Of a DNA stretch of 14,290 bases, positions 1 through 7,533 are shown in pieces. Source of the DNA: JAJYTI01 sp035302145. GTDB lineage: Bacteria > Bacteroidota > Bacteroidia > Flavobacteriales > Flavobacteriaceae. The stretch spans positions 1-14,290 of the forward strand of contig DATGSX010000141.1 in the NCBI GenBank assembly GCA_035302145.1, read 5' to 3'. How positions within the stretch are numbered: position 1 is the first letter of the stretch; each line of letters opens with the position of its first letter. The notes beneath the pieces are model-generated. The model saw nothing but the letters and a program-made list of their open reading frames with translations. It did not search any database and was not told the DNA's origin. A program made the position numbers and the translations under genes.

Positions 1-1074
1 GCCGTTTATAATAGCGTCTTGGTCACTTTCGGCATAAGAATATGGCTCATCAGAAACTTGTAAGTAGAGTTTGTTGTTGTAGGAAATGATGGACTGTACA
101 ATTCTATCTTTTCCAAATAAACCTTCGATGTCTATTTTCCACTCGGTATCAAAATCTGTTTCCCCTGCTTTAATACGGAATACTTGTGAAGGGTCCTGTG
201 TGTAGAATTGATTCCATCCCCAAGAAGCAAAATATAGGTTGCCGTCTTCATCCTTAGTAGTAGGGTTATTTTCAGAAACATAGAATCCTACAGTTTTTGT
301 TCCATGATATTGTATGATTTTCTCAAAAGTTAAACTTGGAATGTCAATAACCGCCAGGTAAAAATTTTCTTCGTCTTCACTTATTAGATTAAAACCTAGC
401 TGCTCTAGAAAAACTACACTAACATATAATTTATCTTCTTTATAATCTAACACTAGCGAACCTGTTCTAACTAAGTTGTTACCATAGGGATCTTTAAAAT
501 TTGCATCGGGACGAAATTCTTTGATATAGGGATACAAGTCGATTTTCTCGGTTATTTGCATAGTCGTTGGGTTAAACATCTGAATAAGTTGTCCGCCCTC
601 AGCTTCATTGTAGAAAAACCCGGTGGTTTCATTTACTATACAGAGCTTTCTAGCAGGGAATATGTTGTCCTTTCCTACAAATATCTCACTGTCTATAAAC
701 ATTCTACTCGAAGTGTTTTGTGTAAGTCTATATAATCCAGGAGTAGACGAGTAACCTCTCTTATCTTGAGCCATGCTAAAGATAAAATTTTTAAAATGAT
801 GATGTCCAGAAGAGGTAGATGGATCGGAGTTTATAAATTGGGTATTTTCATCGATTAAATCATAACTCACTTCAGGATTTACTTCCGATAAATTAAAACT
901 GAAAAACCGTGTAATATCGGCTGTCGCAGCATCTTCTGTAGCCAACACGTAGCTATAGGAAGAGAAGTCGGTTTTCGGATTATTATTTTCATCTTCTACA
1001 TTGTCTACTGTACAAGAAAAAAGTAGGAAAGCCAATGCAAAAAAAGAAATATGATAGGTGTGTAGCTGTTTCAT
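1..1074 (-). CDS. DUF4374-like surface lipoprotein, XusB-like (partial, C-terminus outside window)
   Basis: The minus-strand frame is open from the ATG at 1074-1072 to the left edge, giving 358 codons without a stop; the C-terminus lies outside the window. Residues 1-20 are a lipoprotein signal peptide (MKQLHTYHISFFALAFLLFS) with Cys21 as the lipid-modified residue (LFSC), followed by an acidic, Asn-rich linker (DNVEDENNN). The body starts SYVLATEDAATADI and has repeated beta-rich segments such as GLYRL, KLYVSVVF, NLYFASWGW and KLYLQVSD, consistent with a beta-propeller. This pattern and its position beside a TonB receptor recall DUF4374 proteins, among them (as I recall) the Bacteroides xenosiderophore lipoprotein XusB. 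The start lies 4 bp after the receptor stop, so co-transcription and probably coupled translation are inferred. Likely role: an outer-surface lipoprotein that captures a siderophore or similar ligand for the receptor. The family assignment is by pattern memory, not alignment. The next gene, expected to be a PepSY-type membrane protein, cannot be seen. Confidence 0.7.
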   Translation of the reverse strand, partial: MKQLHTYHISFFALAFLLFSCTVDNVEDENNNPKTDFSSYSYVLATEDAATADITRFFSFNLSEVNPEVSYDLIDENTQFINSDPSTSSGHHHFKNFIFSMAQDKRGYSSTPGLYRLTQNTSSRMFIDSEIFVGKDNIFPARKLCIVNETTGFFYNEAEGGQLIQMFNPTTMQITEKIDLYPYIKEFRPDANFKDPYGNNLVRTGSLVLDYKEDKLYVSVVFLEQLGFNLISEDEENFYLAVIDIPSLTFEKIIQYHGTKTVGFYVSENNPTTKDEDGNLYFASWGWNQFYTQDPSQVFRIKAGETDFDTEWKIDIEGLFGKDRIVQSIISYNNKLYLQVSDEPYSYAESDQDAIING

Positions 1075-1078
1075 GATC

Positions 1079-3469
1079 TTAGAAACTATAGGTTATTTTT
1101 AGTCGGAAATTTCTTCCCGGACTTTGCATTTTAAATTCGTTGTAAATGTCTTCGTTAAACACGTTTTTTAATTCCGCGCTAAAGGCCACTGTTTGTTCGC
1201 CAAGATTACGAACATACACTATACCCAAGTTATTGATGTGTTGCAGTGGTATAATTCTACTTGTATTTATTTTTGAACTCCCCCAAAGACCTAAAAATCC
1301 ATCTGGTTCGAATTGTTTCTCAATAAAATCAAGATAATATTGATGCACATAGGAGTAATCCCAGAAAAAAGATAAATCAGTACTGAGGTTTAATAACTTT
1401 TTTAAATTGTAAGAAGCGCTGAGGTTGGCGTAATAAAATGGCATATTGGCAACTCGAGCGTTTTTATAATATTGGTTTTGTAGCAGTTCGTCTTTAGAAG
1501 ATTCTAATCGGAAGTCATTCCAAGTAAGATTTCCTGTTAAAACTAGATAATCAAAAGGCTCATAGCCTATTTCAAATTCCATTCCAAAACCACGCACATG
1601 GTCTAGGTTTAAATATGTTGCTTGATATTGATTAAGGTCTTTCAGACGAATTAACTCTTTGGTGTCCCGATAATAGGTATTAATTTCAAAACTATAATTT
1701 TCACCCAAGCGCGTATAACCTAGATTTATATTCTTACTGCGTTCGGGAACTAAATTATAGTTGGCTACAATAAAATTATTATCGCCAAAAAGCTCTTGTT
1801 GATCGGGCAGTCGATAGGTGTTTTCGTACGATGCACGAACATAGTTTTTTGGATTAAAATTATACTTTAAAGCCTGGGCAAAACTAACGCCAGATTTTTC
1901 TGAATTTGTTCTCGCCGAAATTGATTCCAAAGGATTATCTGAAGCTTCATATCGACCCGATAAACTACTGTACAGGTGTTTTATTTGCGTGTTGGATTCC
2001 AATTTTCTATCAAAAAACTGACTGTTTAGAGCAAAGCTGGTAATTAACTTATTATAAGTTGTTCCATTGGGATTCAGTTTATCTGTATTTGACTTTTGAT
2101 TATAGTTGCTATATACCGTATTGTTTTCTAATTGAAAATTATCACTTAGTAAGTAGTTTAAATGTGTTCGTGAAATAAACTGTTCTAAATCACTATTTAA
2201 ATAACCATTCTCTAACACCATATTTCCCATTTCCGAGCTGGAGTTAGCTGGTTTAGCTATGCCTTTCCAATCGTAAGATACGTTTTTAGCTAAGTCAAAA
2301 ACCTTGAAGTTTAGTTTGCTATACACTAAAAACTGGTTGATACTCAAGTGGCTATCAAACAAGTATTTTTTGTATTTGATGGAAGGAATAAAATCACCTC
2401 TTTCTTTTCGTTCTACTTCTCCAAACGGACGAGCTCTAGAGTAAGGGTCATTTTGAATTTCCTGGTCAATCCTGTACGAATTTACTTTAACCTCCAATAA
2501 ATCGGCCCAAGCCAAATCCCGACCCTGTGCAAAGAACTCCATAGAGGTTTGCTCAAAAGCATTATGAAATAATTTAGCGCGGATATAGTTCGTTTGACCA
2601 GTTTCGGAGTTTAAGTAAGGAAGGTTGTCTACTTTGTAGTTATTATCAGAGTAATTGTAAAAACTATTGGTTCCTAAGTAAAAGTGGTCTGTAATTTTCA
2701 CTGTGGCATTTACCGTACCTATATGGGTGTTGTAGGATCCAGTTTCATAGGAAACGCTTCCCGAGGTTTCTTTAATGGTGTTTGGAACAATATTTATAGC
2801 ACTTCCAAGCGCATCTACACCAATTTTTGTGGGCAATACTCCTTTATAAACCTCCACTCGACCTATGGCATTGGTAGGGATTTTTGTCAACCCATAATTT
2901 GTACCTAAGTAGTCTATTGGAATATCATCGTATAAAAATTTTACCGCATTACCAGCAAATCCTCCAACAATTATGTCGCTAGCAGAACCCAATCCACCCA
3001 CGTTTCTAATTTTCACTCCTGGGGCTCTATTGACTAAATCTTCTACTGAATTTGCACGATGTACATTGCCTTCCATGGTAACAATATCGGCCTTTATCGC
3101 ACTGTTCTTTAGCTGATCGCTTAGCTTTCGGGTTTTTAAATGCACTTCATCTAAAGAGTAGGATAACAAGCCCACAGAAACATGTATCCACACTTCATCT
3201 TCTTGACGTAAGTCAGCATAAACAGGATTGTAAGTATGGTTGTCTTTTATAGCCAAAACTGTAAAAGCCCGATTAGGAAGGTCGGAAAACTCGAAGTTCC
3301 CATCTGCATCAGAAACGGTGCTTTTATTCAGTTCTACTAGTTGAATCTCTACTCCTTCTACTTTTTCTCCTTCACTATTAACTACTTCCCCGTTAATTTT
3401 TGCCACATTTTGTGAGTAGGTGAATAAAGGAGTAATTAAACAACAAAATAATAATAGAAACCGCATCAT
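1079..3469 (-). CDS. TonB-dependent outer-membrane receptor with carboxypeptidase-regulatory-like N-terminal domain
   Basis: This 796-residue protein is a ligand-gated outer-membrane beta-barrel that imports a scarce ligand using energy from TonB-ExbBD. A signal peptide covers about residues 1-20 (cleavage after FTYSQ). Residues 24-105 form a carboxypeptidase-D-regulatory-like beta-sandwich (INGEVVNSEGEKVEGVEIQL, then DADGNFEF), typical of Bacteroidota receptors. A TonB-box-like segment (LDEVHLKTR) lies near 106-114. The plug covers about 118-232, with SVEDLVNRAPGVKIRN, a glycine-rich stretch, then IGRVEVYKGVLP and LGSAINIV. The rest is the 22-strand barrel, ending in a terminal Phe (FRLKITYSF) as expected for outer-membrane proteins. 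Two consecutive ATG codons begin the frame; the first is used here, but either is possible. It is the first gene of a pair with the DUF4374-like lipoprotein. No SusD partner is seen, which argues against a glycan-uptake locus and for siderophore, haem or another metal chelate. The substrate is inferred from context only. Confidence 0.93.
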   Translation of the reverse strand: MMRFLLLFCCLITPLFTYSQNVAKINGEVVNSEGEKVEGVEIQLVELNKSTVSDADGNFEFSDLPNRAFTVLAIKDNHTYNPVYADLRQEDEVWIHVSVGLLSYSLDEVHLKTRKLSDQLKNSAIKADIVTMEGNVHRANSVEDLVNRAPGVKIRNVGGLGSASDIIVGGFAGNAVKFLYDDIPIDYLGTNYGLTKIPTNAIGRVEVYKGVLPTKIGVDALGSAINIVPNTIKETSGSVSYETGSYNTHIGTVNATVKITDHFYLGTNSFYNYSDNNYKVDNLPYLNSETGQTNYIRAKLFHNAFEQTSMEFFAQGRDLAWADLLEVKVNSYRIDQEIQNDPYSRARPFGEVERKERGDFIPSIKYKKYLFDSHLSINQFLVYSKLNFKVFDLAKNVSYDWKGIAKPANSSSEMGNMVLENGYLNSDLEQFISRTHLNYLLSDNFQLENNTVYSNYNQKSNTDKLNPNGTTYNKLITSFALNSQFFDRKLESNTQIKHLYSSLSGRYEASDNPLESISARTNSEKSGVSFAQALKYNFNPKNYVRASYENTYRLPDQQELFGDNNFIVANYNLVPERSKNINLGYTRLGENYSFEINTYYRDTKELIRLKDLNQYQATYLNLDHVRGFGMEFEIGYEPFDYLVLTGNLTWNDFRLESSKDELLQNQYYKNARVANMPFYYANLSASYNLKKLLNLSTDLSFFWDYSYVHQYYLDFIEKQFEPDGFLGLWGSSKINTSRIIPLQHINNLGIVYVRNLGEQTVAFSAELKNVFNEDIYNEFKMQSPGRNFRLKITYSF

Positions 3470-3498
3470 AGTTTTTTATCTTCTTAACTGAAATTATT

Positions 3499-3528
3499 CA
3501 AATGAGTTTTTTCAGTACAGGTCAGCAA
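3499..3528 (-). promoter_or_regulatory. Possible promoter of the TonB receptor operon
   Basis: Read on the minus strand, TTG (3528-3526) is followed after 19 bases by CTCATTTG (3506-3499). The spacing and the TTTG end match the Bacteroidota TTG-N19-TAnnTTTG arrangement, but the TA of the -7 box is missing. Transcription would begin near 3492, giving a leader of about 20 bases. No better box was found between the receptor start and the upstream terminator. Confidence 0.3.
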
Positions 3529-3622
3529 ATTTTTTGATTAGCAATCCAATTGTAATTCTAATACTTACACGTTTGTAATTTTAGACGTAAACTTTGTCGA
3601 AAAACATGGGTAGTTATCCGAG

Positions 3623-3661
3623 AAAAGGCATTGACTCTATTTTAAGGAGCCAATGCCTTTT
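3623..3661 (-). terminator. Intrinsic terminator of the small lipoprotein gene
   Basis: AAAAGGCATTG (3623-3633) and CAATGCCTTTT (3651-3661) form a perfect 11-bp stem. The 17-base interior can add a short CTC/GAG extension past one mismatch. On the minus strand it lies 36 bases after the lipoprotein stop codon, and the stem ends in TTTT. It separates that gene from the receptor operon, so the two tandem minus-strand genes are probably independent transcription units. Confidence 0.8.
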
Positions 3662-3696
3662 GAATATTGGAAATGGAATAATTCAAACAATCTTTA

Positions 3697-4251
3697 TTAT
3701 CTATCCAACAATTTACAAGGTTCCTTAAATGCACCATTCTCTAAAAGCTCAGGACGTTGTGTAACGTCAATATCTTTTTTAACAAGAGTAAAGGTGGCAG
3801 AAGATCCTAAAGCTAAATTTGTATCAAAAGTAAGAGTCCATTTACCATCAACTTTACTAATTTTTCTGTTAGTTATGTCATTTGGAGTAAAACCAAGACC
3901 ATTTGTGTCTCCTGGATTTGGTTGGTCAATAGTGAAGTCATTTATATCTCCTGTCCAATACCAAATTGGCTCTCCTTTTCCATTTACTCCACTGTTTGTA
4001 CCGAACATATCATTAACTACCATAACGATTGCAGTTCCATCTGCATTAAATGTATAGCCAGAAATATATTCAATAATACAAAAATCACTATAGTAAGGAG
4101 CACCATGATCTTCAATATGAGAGAAGTCAGCTTTTTCTAACTGCCATTCTCCTACTAAACTGATTTCTTCAGGAGAATTATCATCGCTAGAACAAGAATA
4201 ACCTAGTAATGCTACTACAACGGAACAGAATAATATTATACCTCTTTTCAT
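3697..4251 (-). CDS. Small secreted lipoprotein with a lipocalin-like domain, function unknown
   Basis: This 184-residue protein has a lipoprotein signal peptide (MKRGIILFCSVVVALLGYS) with Cys20 as lipid anchor. The residues after it, CSSDDN, match the Ser/Asp-rich lipoprotein export signal of Bacteroidota (reported as SDDDD-like in Bacteroides and SDDF-like in Flavobacterium), so display on the cell surface is likely. The mature part begins SLVGEWQLEKADF and continues with YTFNADGTAIV, KWTLTFDTNL and a final beta segment. A start of 'L.G.W.L' followed by 'Y.F..DGT' is the usual look of Bacteroidota lipocalin-like domains. Two mature-part cysteines (in DFCIIEY and EPCKLLDR) could form a disulfide. 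No catalytic motif was recognised and the ligand is unknown. The gene has its own promoter (4284-4291) and terminator (3623-3661), so it appears to be a single-gene unit. A plus-strand frame across it at 3653-4057 is a shadow. Confidence 0.82.
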   Translation of the reverse strand: MKRGIILFCSVVVALLGYSCSSDDNSPEEISLVGEWQLEKADFSHIEDHGAPYYSDFCIIEYISGYTFNADGTAIVMVVNDMFGTNSGVNGKGEPIWYWTGDINDFTIDQPNPGDTNGLGFTPNDITNRKISKVDGKWTLTFDTNLALGSSATFTLVKKDIDVTQRPELLENGAFKEPCKLLDR

Positions 4252-4283
4252 AATTTATGTTTGTTTGTGTTTTAAATGAGATG

Positions 4284-4291
4284 CAAATATA
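4284..4291 (-). promoter_or_regulatory. -7 box of the small lipoprotein promoter
   Basis: On the minus strand these bases read TATATTTG, a perfect match to the Bacteroidota -7 consensus TAnnTTTG. A TTG -33 element at the usual spacing is not clear; only weak matches are present around 4311-4319. The start codon lies 33 bases downstream, giving a leader of about 25 bases. Confidence 0.55.
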
Positions 4292-4295
4292 TAGC

Positions 4296-4353
4296 GTCGA
4301 TTAGAGTATTAAAAGTCATGTCGATTAGAAAAGTATCGCTAGGCGTATTAAAA
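4296..4353. repeat. Short direct repeats just upstream of the lipoprotein promoter
   Basis: GTCGATTAGA occurs at 4296-4305 and 4320-4329, 24 bases apart. GTATTAAAA occurs at 4306-4314 and 4345-4353. The copies flank and overlap the expected -33 region of the minus-strand lipoprotein promoter, so they could be regulator half-sites. They are short enough to be chance in AT-rich DNA. Confidence 0.4.
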
Positions 4354-4640
4354 ATACTATTAGGAGTCTATTACTGTATAAAGGTAGATGATGGGTAACG
4401 AAGTGTAAATTTTTTTGTTTTTTTCAGTTATATTGGCTTTAAATTCAAATTATAGTAGTGAAAAGCTGGATTGTGTCGTGAATTTTTAGGTTTTCTGTTT
4501 GTTGAATTGAATTGGAATAGTGTGTTTTACAAAGTTGAGTTAGTTCTATATAGAATAAAGTATCGAGGTGAGATTCCATTTGTTTGATGGGTAATTCTAA
4601 ATTAAATTTTTATTAATAAATAGCACAACATAGTAATTTA

Positions 4641-4679
4641 TAAAGTTGAACATTTTTTTAGTTACATATTCGAACTTTA
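4641..4679. repeat. AT-rich inverted repeat upstream of the lysC promoter
   Basis: TAAAGTTGAA (4641-4650) can pair with TTCGAACTTTA (4669-4679), with one bulged G and an 18-base loop. It ends about 30 bases upstream of the -33 element of the main lysC promoter, where an operator could sit. It has no clear role as a terminator because no gene ends nearby. Confidence 0.35.
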
Positions 4680-4710
4680 AAATGCTGCTAAAGTCTTAAT
4701 ATGAACTCAA

Positions 4711-4740
4711 TTGTAAGTCACTAAAAAATTATTACGTTTG
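4711..4740 (+). promoter_or_regulatory. Main candidate lysC-lysA promoter
   Basis: TTG (4711-4713), 19 bases, then TACGTTTG (4733-4740) is an exact TTG-N19-TAnnTTTG Bacteroidota housekeeping promoter and the best promoter match in the window. Transcription would start near 4746, leaving a leader of about 100 bases before the ATG at 4846. Confidence 0.65.
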
Positions 4741-4810
4741 CCTTCGTATGTTGATAATGAGGTCTAGTAACATAGCTATATTTCTTTAACATAGTCTAGT
4801 ATAATCTCTA

Positions 4811-4818
4811 TATATTTG
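4811..4818 (+). promoter_or_regulatory. Second candidate lysC -7 box
   Basis: TATATTTG is a perfect -7 box but lacks a TTG -33 element at 17-23 bases. If used, it would start transcription near 4824 and leave about 20 bases of leader. Its last three bases are the TTG codon that opens the longest lysC frame, which argues that this TTG is not the translation start. Confidence 0.45.
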
Positions 4819-4845
4819 CAATTACAAAATGTATATAATAGTGTT

Positions 4846-6156
4846 ATGCAAGTATTAAAATTTGGAGGTACTTCTGTGGGATCAGCCAGTCGAATTAAGT
4901 CGGTTGCACAATTGCTTAATCCCACTGAACAGCAAATAATAGTTTTATCTGCAATGGCTGGAACAACCAATGGTTTGGTTGAATTTGCAAGTTACCTATA
5001 CAGTGGAAAATCGAGTTTAGCCATTAATCTGATAAAGGATTTGCGTGCCAAGTATTACAAAACTGTGGAGGATTTGTATGATAATGTTGAAGTAAAAAAG
5101 ATAGGAAAAGAAATAGTCGATGCACACTTCAACTATTTACTAGCATTTACTCAGGATACTTTCACAATTCATGAAGAAAAGGCTGTCTTAGCTCAAGGAG
5201 AATTGCTTTCAACTGCTTTGTTCAAACTCTATTTAACCGAGATTGGTGTGCAAGCAAAACTGTTACCTGCACTGCAATTTATGCGAATTGATAAAGATTT
5301 AGAGCCTGATTATTATTACATTAAAGAAAATTTGAATCGTTTATTGAGCGACGAAGAAGAATATAATTTATTTATCACTCAAGGATTTATTTGTCGGAAT
5401 GTATATGGTGAAATTGATAATCTTAAAAGAGGTGGTAGTGATTATTCGGCATCGCTAATAGCTGTTGCAGCAAATGCAGATGAATTGCAAATTTGGACTG
5501 ATATTAATGGTTTGCACAATAATGATCCAAGAGTTGTAGAGGGAACAAAATCTATCAAACGCTTATCTTTTGATGAAGCTGCCGAGCTTGCTTATTTTGG
5601 AGCGAAGATTTTACATCCTTCTAGTATTTTACCTGCTAAGAATGCTAATATTCCTGTGCGATTAAAAAGCACTCTGTCTCCAAATGCTGAAGGAACTATT
5701 ATTTCATCTGAAGCTGAAGGTGTTGGAATTAAGGCAATTGCAGCAAAAGATGGAATTTGTGCCATCAAGATTAAATCTGGACGTATGCTATTGGCTTATG
5801 GTTTTATGCGAAAAGTGTTTGAGATTTTTGAGTTATATAAAACATCTATCGACATGATAACCACTTCAGAAGTAGCTGTTTCCATAACTATTGACGACAC
5901 TACCCATCTTGAGGAGATTTGTGTTGACCTCCAAAAATATGGAAGTGTGGAAGTGGATAAGTCACAATCGATTATTTGTGTTGTGGGAGACTTTATTCAA
6001 AATGATAAAGGAGTAGCATTGAAGGTTCTTGAGGCTCTAAAAGATGTACCTATTCGTATGATTTCTTATGGAGGAAGTGAACATAATGTTTCTTTGTTAG
6101 TAAATACAGTTGATAAAAAGAAAGCATTAATTAACTTAAATAAGCTATTCGATTAA
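4846..6156 (+). CDS. lysC: Aspartokinase, lysine-sensitive (AKIII-like) type
   Basis: Aspartokinase phosphorylates aspartate with ATP, the first step towards lysine, diaminopimelate, threonine and methionine. From the ATG at 4846 the protein has 436 residues, a normal monofunctional length. Residues 5-12 are the signature KFGGTSVG. The amino-acid-kinase domain continues with KRGGSDYSA (194-202), IWTDINGLHNNDPRVV (216-231) and FGAKILHP (251-258). Two ACT domains follow from about 295. Residues 319-350 (GFMRKVFEIF, then SIDMITTSEVAVSITID) closely follow the lysine-binding region of E. coli LysC (GFL-VF-IL, then SVDLITTSEVSVALTLD), so lysine feedback inhibition is inferred. The reading frame extends upstream to a TTG at 4816, but that codon is part of a -7 box, and the signature normally starts within about five residues of the N-terminus, so the ATG is preferred. 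The stop overlaps the lysA start by one base (TAATG), indicating coupled translation. Confidence 0.95.
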   Translation: MQVLKFGGTSVGSASRIKSVAQLLNPTEQQIIVLSAMAGTTNGLVEFASYLYSGKSSLAINLIKDLRAKYYKTVEDLYDNVEVKKIGKEIVDAHFNYLLAFTQDTFTIHEEKAVLAQGELLSTALFKLYLTEIGVQAKLLPALQFMRIDKDLEPDYYYIKENLNRLLSDEEEYNLFITQGFICRNVYGEIDNLKRGGSDYSASLIAVAANADELQIWTDINGLHNNDPRVVEGTKSIKRLSFDEAAELAYFGAKILHPSSILPAKNANIPVRLKSTLSPNAEGTIISSEAEGVGIKAIAAKDGICAIKIKSGRMLLAYGFMRKVFEIFELYKTSIDMITTSEVAVSITIDDTTHLEEICVDLQKYGSVEVDKSQSIICVVGDFIQNDKGVALKVLEALKDVPIRMISYGGSEHNVSLLVNTVDKKKALINLNKLFD

Positions 6157-7322
6157 TGAGATTATTTGATAAAGGACAATTGTCCAGATTACAAAATATT
6201 GCTACTCCGTATTTTTATTATGACCTGCGTATACTCGATGCTACTTTAAACGCTGTAAAATCTGCCATTAAAGATTTGCCTTATTATATTCATTATGCCA
6301 TAAAGGCCAACTCGAATTCACCTGTGTTACACAGGATCAGAGAAGCTGGTTTTGGCGTAGATACTGTAAGTGGGAAGGAAATCGAATGGGCTATAAAACA
6401 TGGGTTTAAAGGAAATCAAATTGCGTTTGCAGGAGTAGGGAAAACAGATGAGGAAATTTTGATAGGTTTACAACATGATGTTTTTACATTTAATGTGGAG
6501 TCATTGGCTGAACTCAACGTGATAGATGAGTTGTCGAAGTCAGAGAATAAAATTGCCAAAATCGCTATCCGCCTAAATCCTAATGTAGATGCTAATACGC
6601 ATCATTATATTACTACTGGTTTAGATGAAAATAAGTTCGGGATCAATATATGGGAGTTAAATACACTTTTTGAATTATTACCAAAACTAAAAAACCTTGA
6701 ACTAAAAGGATTGCACTTTCATGTGGGTTCTCAAATCAGAGATTTATCTGTGTTTAAAACTCTTTGCAATCGAGTAAATGAATTACAAAGAGAATTTAAT
6801 AATCGAAATATTATTTTAGAACACATTAATGTGGGTGGTGGATTGGGAATAAATTACGAAAATCCAGATGCTGAGATTATTCCTGACTTTAAAGCTTACT
6901 TTACTATCTTCGAAAACTTTCTCGAACTCCGACCAGAACAAAAACTGCATTTTGAATTGGGCCGTTCTATAATTGGCCAATCTGCAGCATTGATTTCCAA
7001 AGTGTTGTATATTAAGAAAGGTATAAAAACTAACTTTGTAATTTTAGACGCAGGAATGACAGAGCTTCTTCGTCCAGCGCTCTATCAGTCATCACATTAC
7101 ATACAAAATTTGAGTAAAAATGATATGCCTCCTTCAGAAAAATATGATGTGGTAGGTCCTATTTGTGAATCTTCGGATTGCTTTGGAAAACACATGCTTT
7201 TACCTGAGAGTAAACGTGGAGATATTTTCGCAATTCGTTCTGTAGGTGCTTATGGTCAGGTAATGAGCTCGCAATATAATTTAAGAGAATTGGCGAAAAC
7301 CGTTTATCATGATGAATTATAA
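6156..7322 (+). CDS. lysA: Diaminopimelate decarboxylase
   Basis: This PLP-dependent fold-III (alanine-racemase-like) enzyme decarboxylates meso-diaminopimelate to L-lysine, the last lysine step. The 388-residue length is in the normal range. Lys50 in YAIKANSN is the PLP Schiff-base lysine. HVGSQ (189-193), GGG (227-229; phosphate binding) and CESSDCFG (337-344; the active-site Cys337 contributed by the partner subunit) are all present. SVGAYG (362-367) and YNLR (374-377) complete the C-terminal barrel. The usual EPGR substrate motif reads ELGR (267-270); this Pro-to-Leu change does not touch the arginine. The start overlaps the lysC stop by one base, so the two form an operon: lysC sets entry to the pathway and lysA splits diaminopimelate between peptidoglycan and lysine. 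No strong hairpin follows the gene. Confidence 0.95.
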   Translation: MRLFDKGQLSRLQNIATPYFYYDLRILDATLNAVKSAIKDLPYYIHYAIKANSNSPVLHRIREAGFGVDTVSGKEIEWAIKHGFKGNQIAFAGVGKTDEEILIGLQHDVFTFNVESLAELNVIDELSKSENKIAKIAIRLNPNVDANTHHYITTGLDENKFGINIWELNTLFELLPKLKNLELKGLHFHVGSQIRDLSVFKTLCNRVNELQREFNNRNIILEHINVGGGLGINYENPDAEIIPDFKAYFTIFENFLELRPEQKLHFELGRSIIGQSAALISKVLYIKKGIKTNFVILDAGMTELLRPALYQSSHYIQNLSKNDMPPSEKYDVVGPICESSDCFGKHMLLPESKRGDIFAIRSVGAYGQVMSSQYNLRELAKTVYHDEL

Positions 7323-7407
7323 AATTCAATTTTCGTATTCAATTGCCTTTAAACTAAGATTAGTAATAAATGCAATAACAATTTAGCACCGTAAATCTTG
7401 TTGTAAA

Positions 7408-7435
7408 TTGATATCTTGAATTCGCAGTATATTTG
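7408..7435 (+). promoter_or_regulatory. Candidate upstream trhO promoter
   Basis: TTG (7408-7410), 17 bases, then TATATTTG (7428-7435), a perfect -7 box with acceptable spacing. Transcription would begin near 7442, giving a leader of about 90 bases to the ATG at 7534. Confidence 0.45.
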
Positions 7436-7480
7436 AATATTCACTAATGCTCAAAAGTGCAGATAAGAAATAAATTTTTC

Positions 7481-7488
7481 TATCTTTG
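7481..7488 (+). promoter_or_regulatory. Candidate proximal trhO -7 box
   Basis: TATCTTTG, followed by TAC, is a typical Flavobacteriia -7 box. No clear TTG lies 17-23 bases upstream. The predicted transcription start near 7495 lies downstream of the TTG (7486-7488) that opens the longest trhO frame, so a transcript from here could not use that codon. Confidence 0.5.
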
Positions 7489-7533
7489 TACATTGATTAT
7501 TATAATTTTTTCACACCTAAACTAAAGTATAGC

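Larger units (their letters stand above)
4252..4845. other. Divergent 594-bp AT-rich intergenic region
   Basis: The region lies between the divergent lipoprotein and lysC genes. No convincing coding frame was seen in it. It holds the lipoprotein promoter (4284-4291), short direct repeats (4296-4353), a T7-G-T7 tract (4410-4424), an AT-rich inverted repeat (4641-4679) and two candidate lysC promoters (4711-4740 and 4811-4818). The stretch from about 4430 to 4640 shows nothing I could recognise. No lysine riboswitch fold or leader peptide with a run of lysine codons was evident. Confidence 0.6.

Noticed and set aside
3560..3600. TTACACGTTTG ... GACGTAA as a possible operator upstream of the receptor
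   Set aside because: The symmetry is imperfect, short and not centred on any promoter element that I can defend.
3653..4057. 134-codon plus-strand frame across the small lipoprotein
   Set aside because: It is antisense to a gene with a clear signal peptide, starts inside the terminator hairpin, and has no recognisable domain.
4410..4424. T7-G-T7 homopolymer tract as a phase-variation tract
   Set aside because: It lies deep in non-coding DNA, more than 150 bases from any start codon and not between promoter elements.
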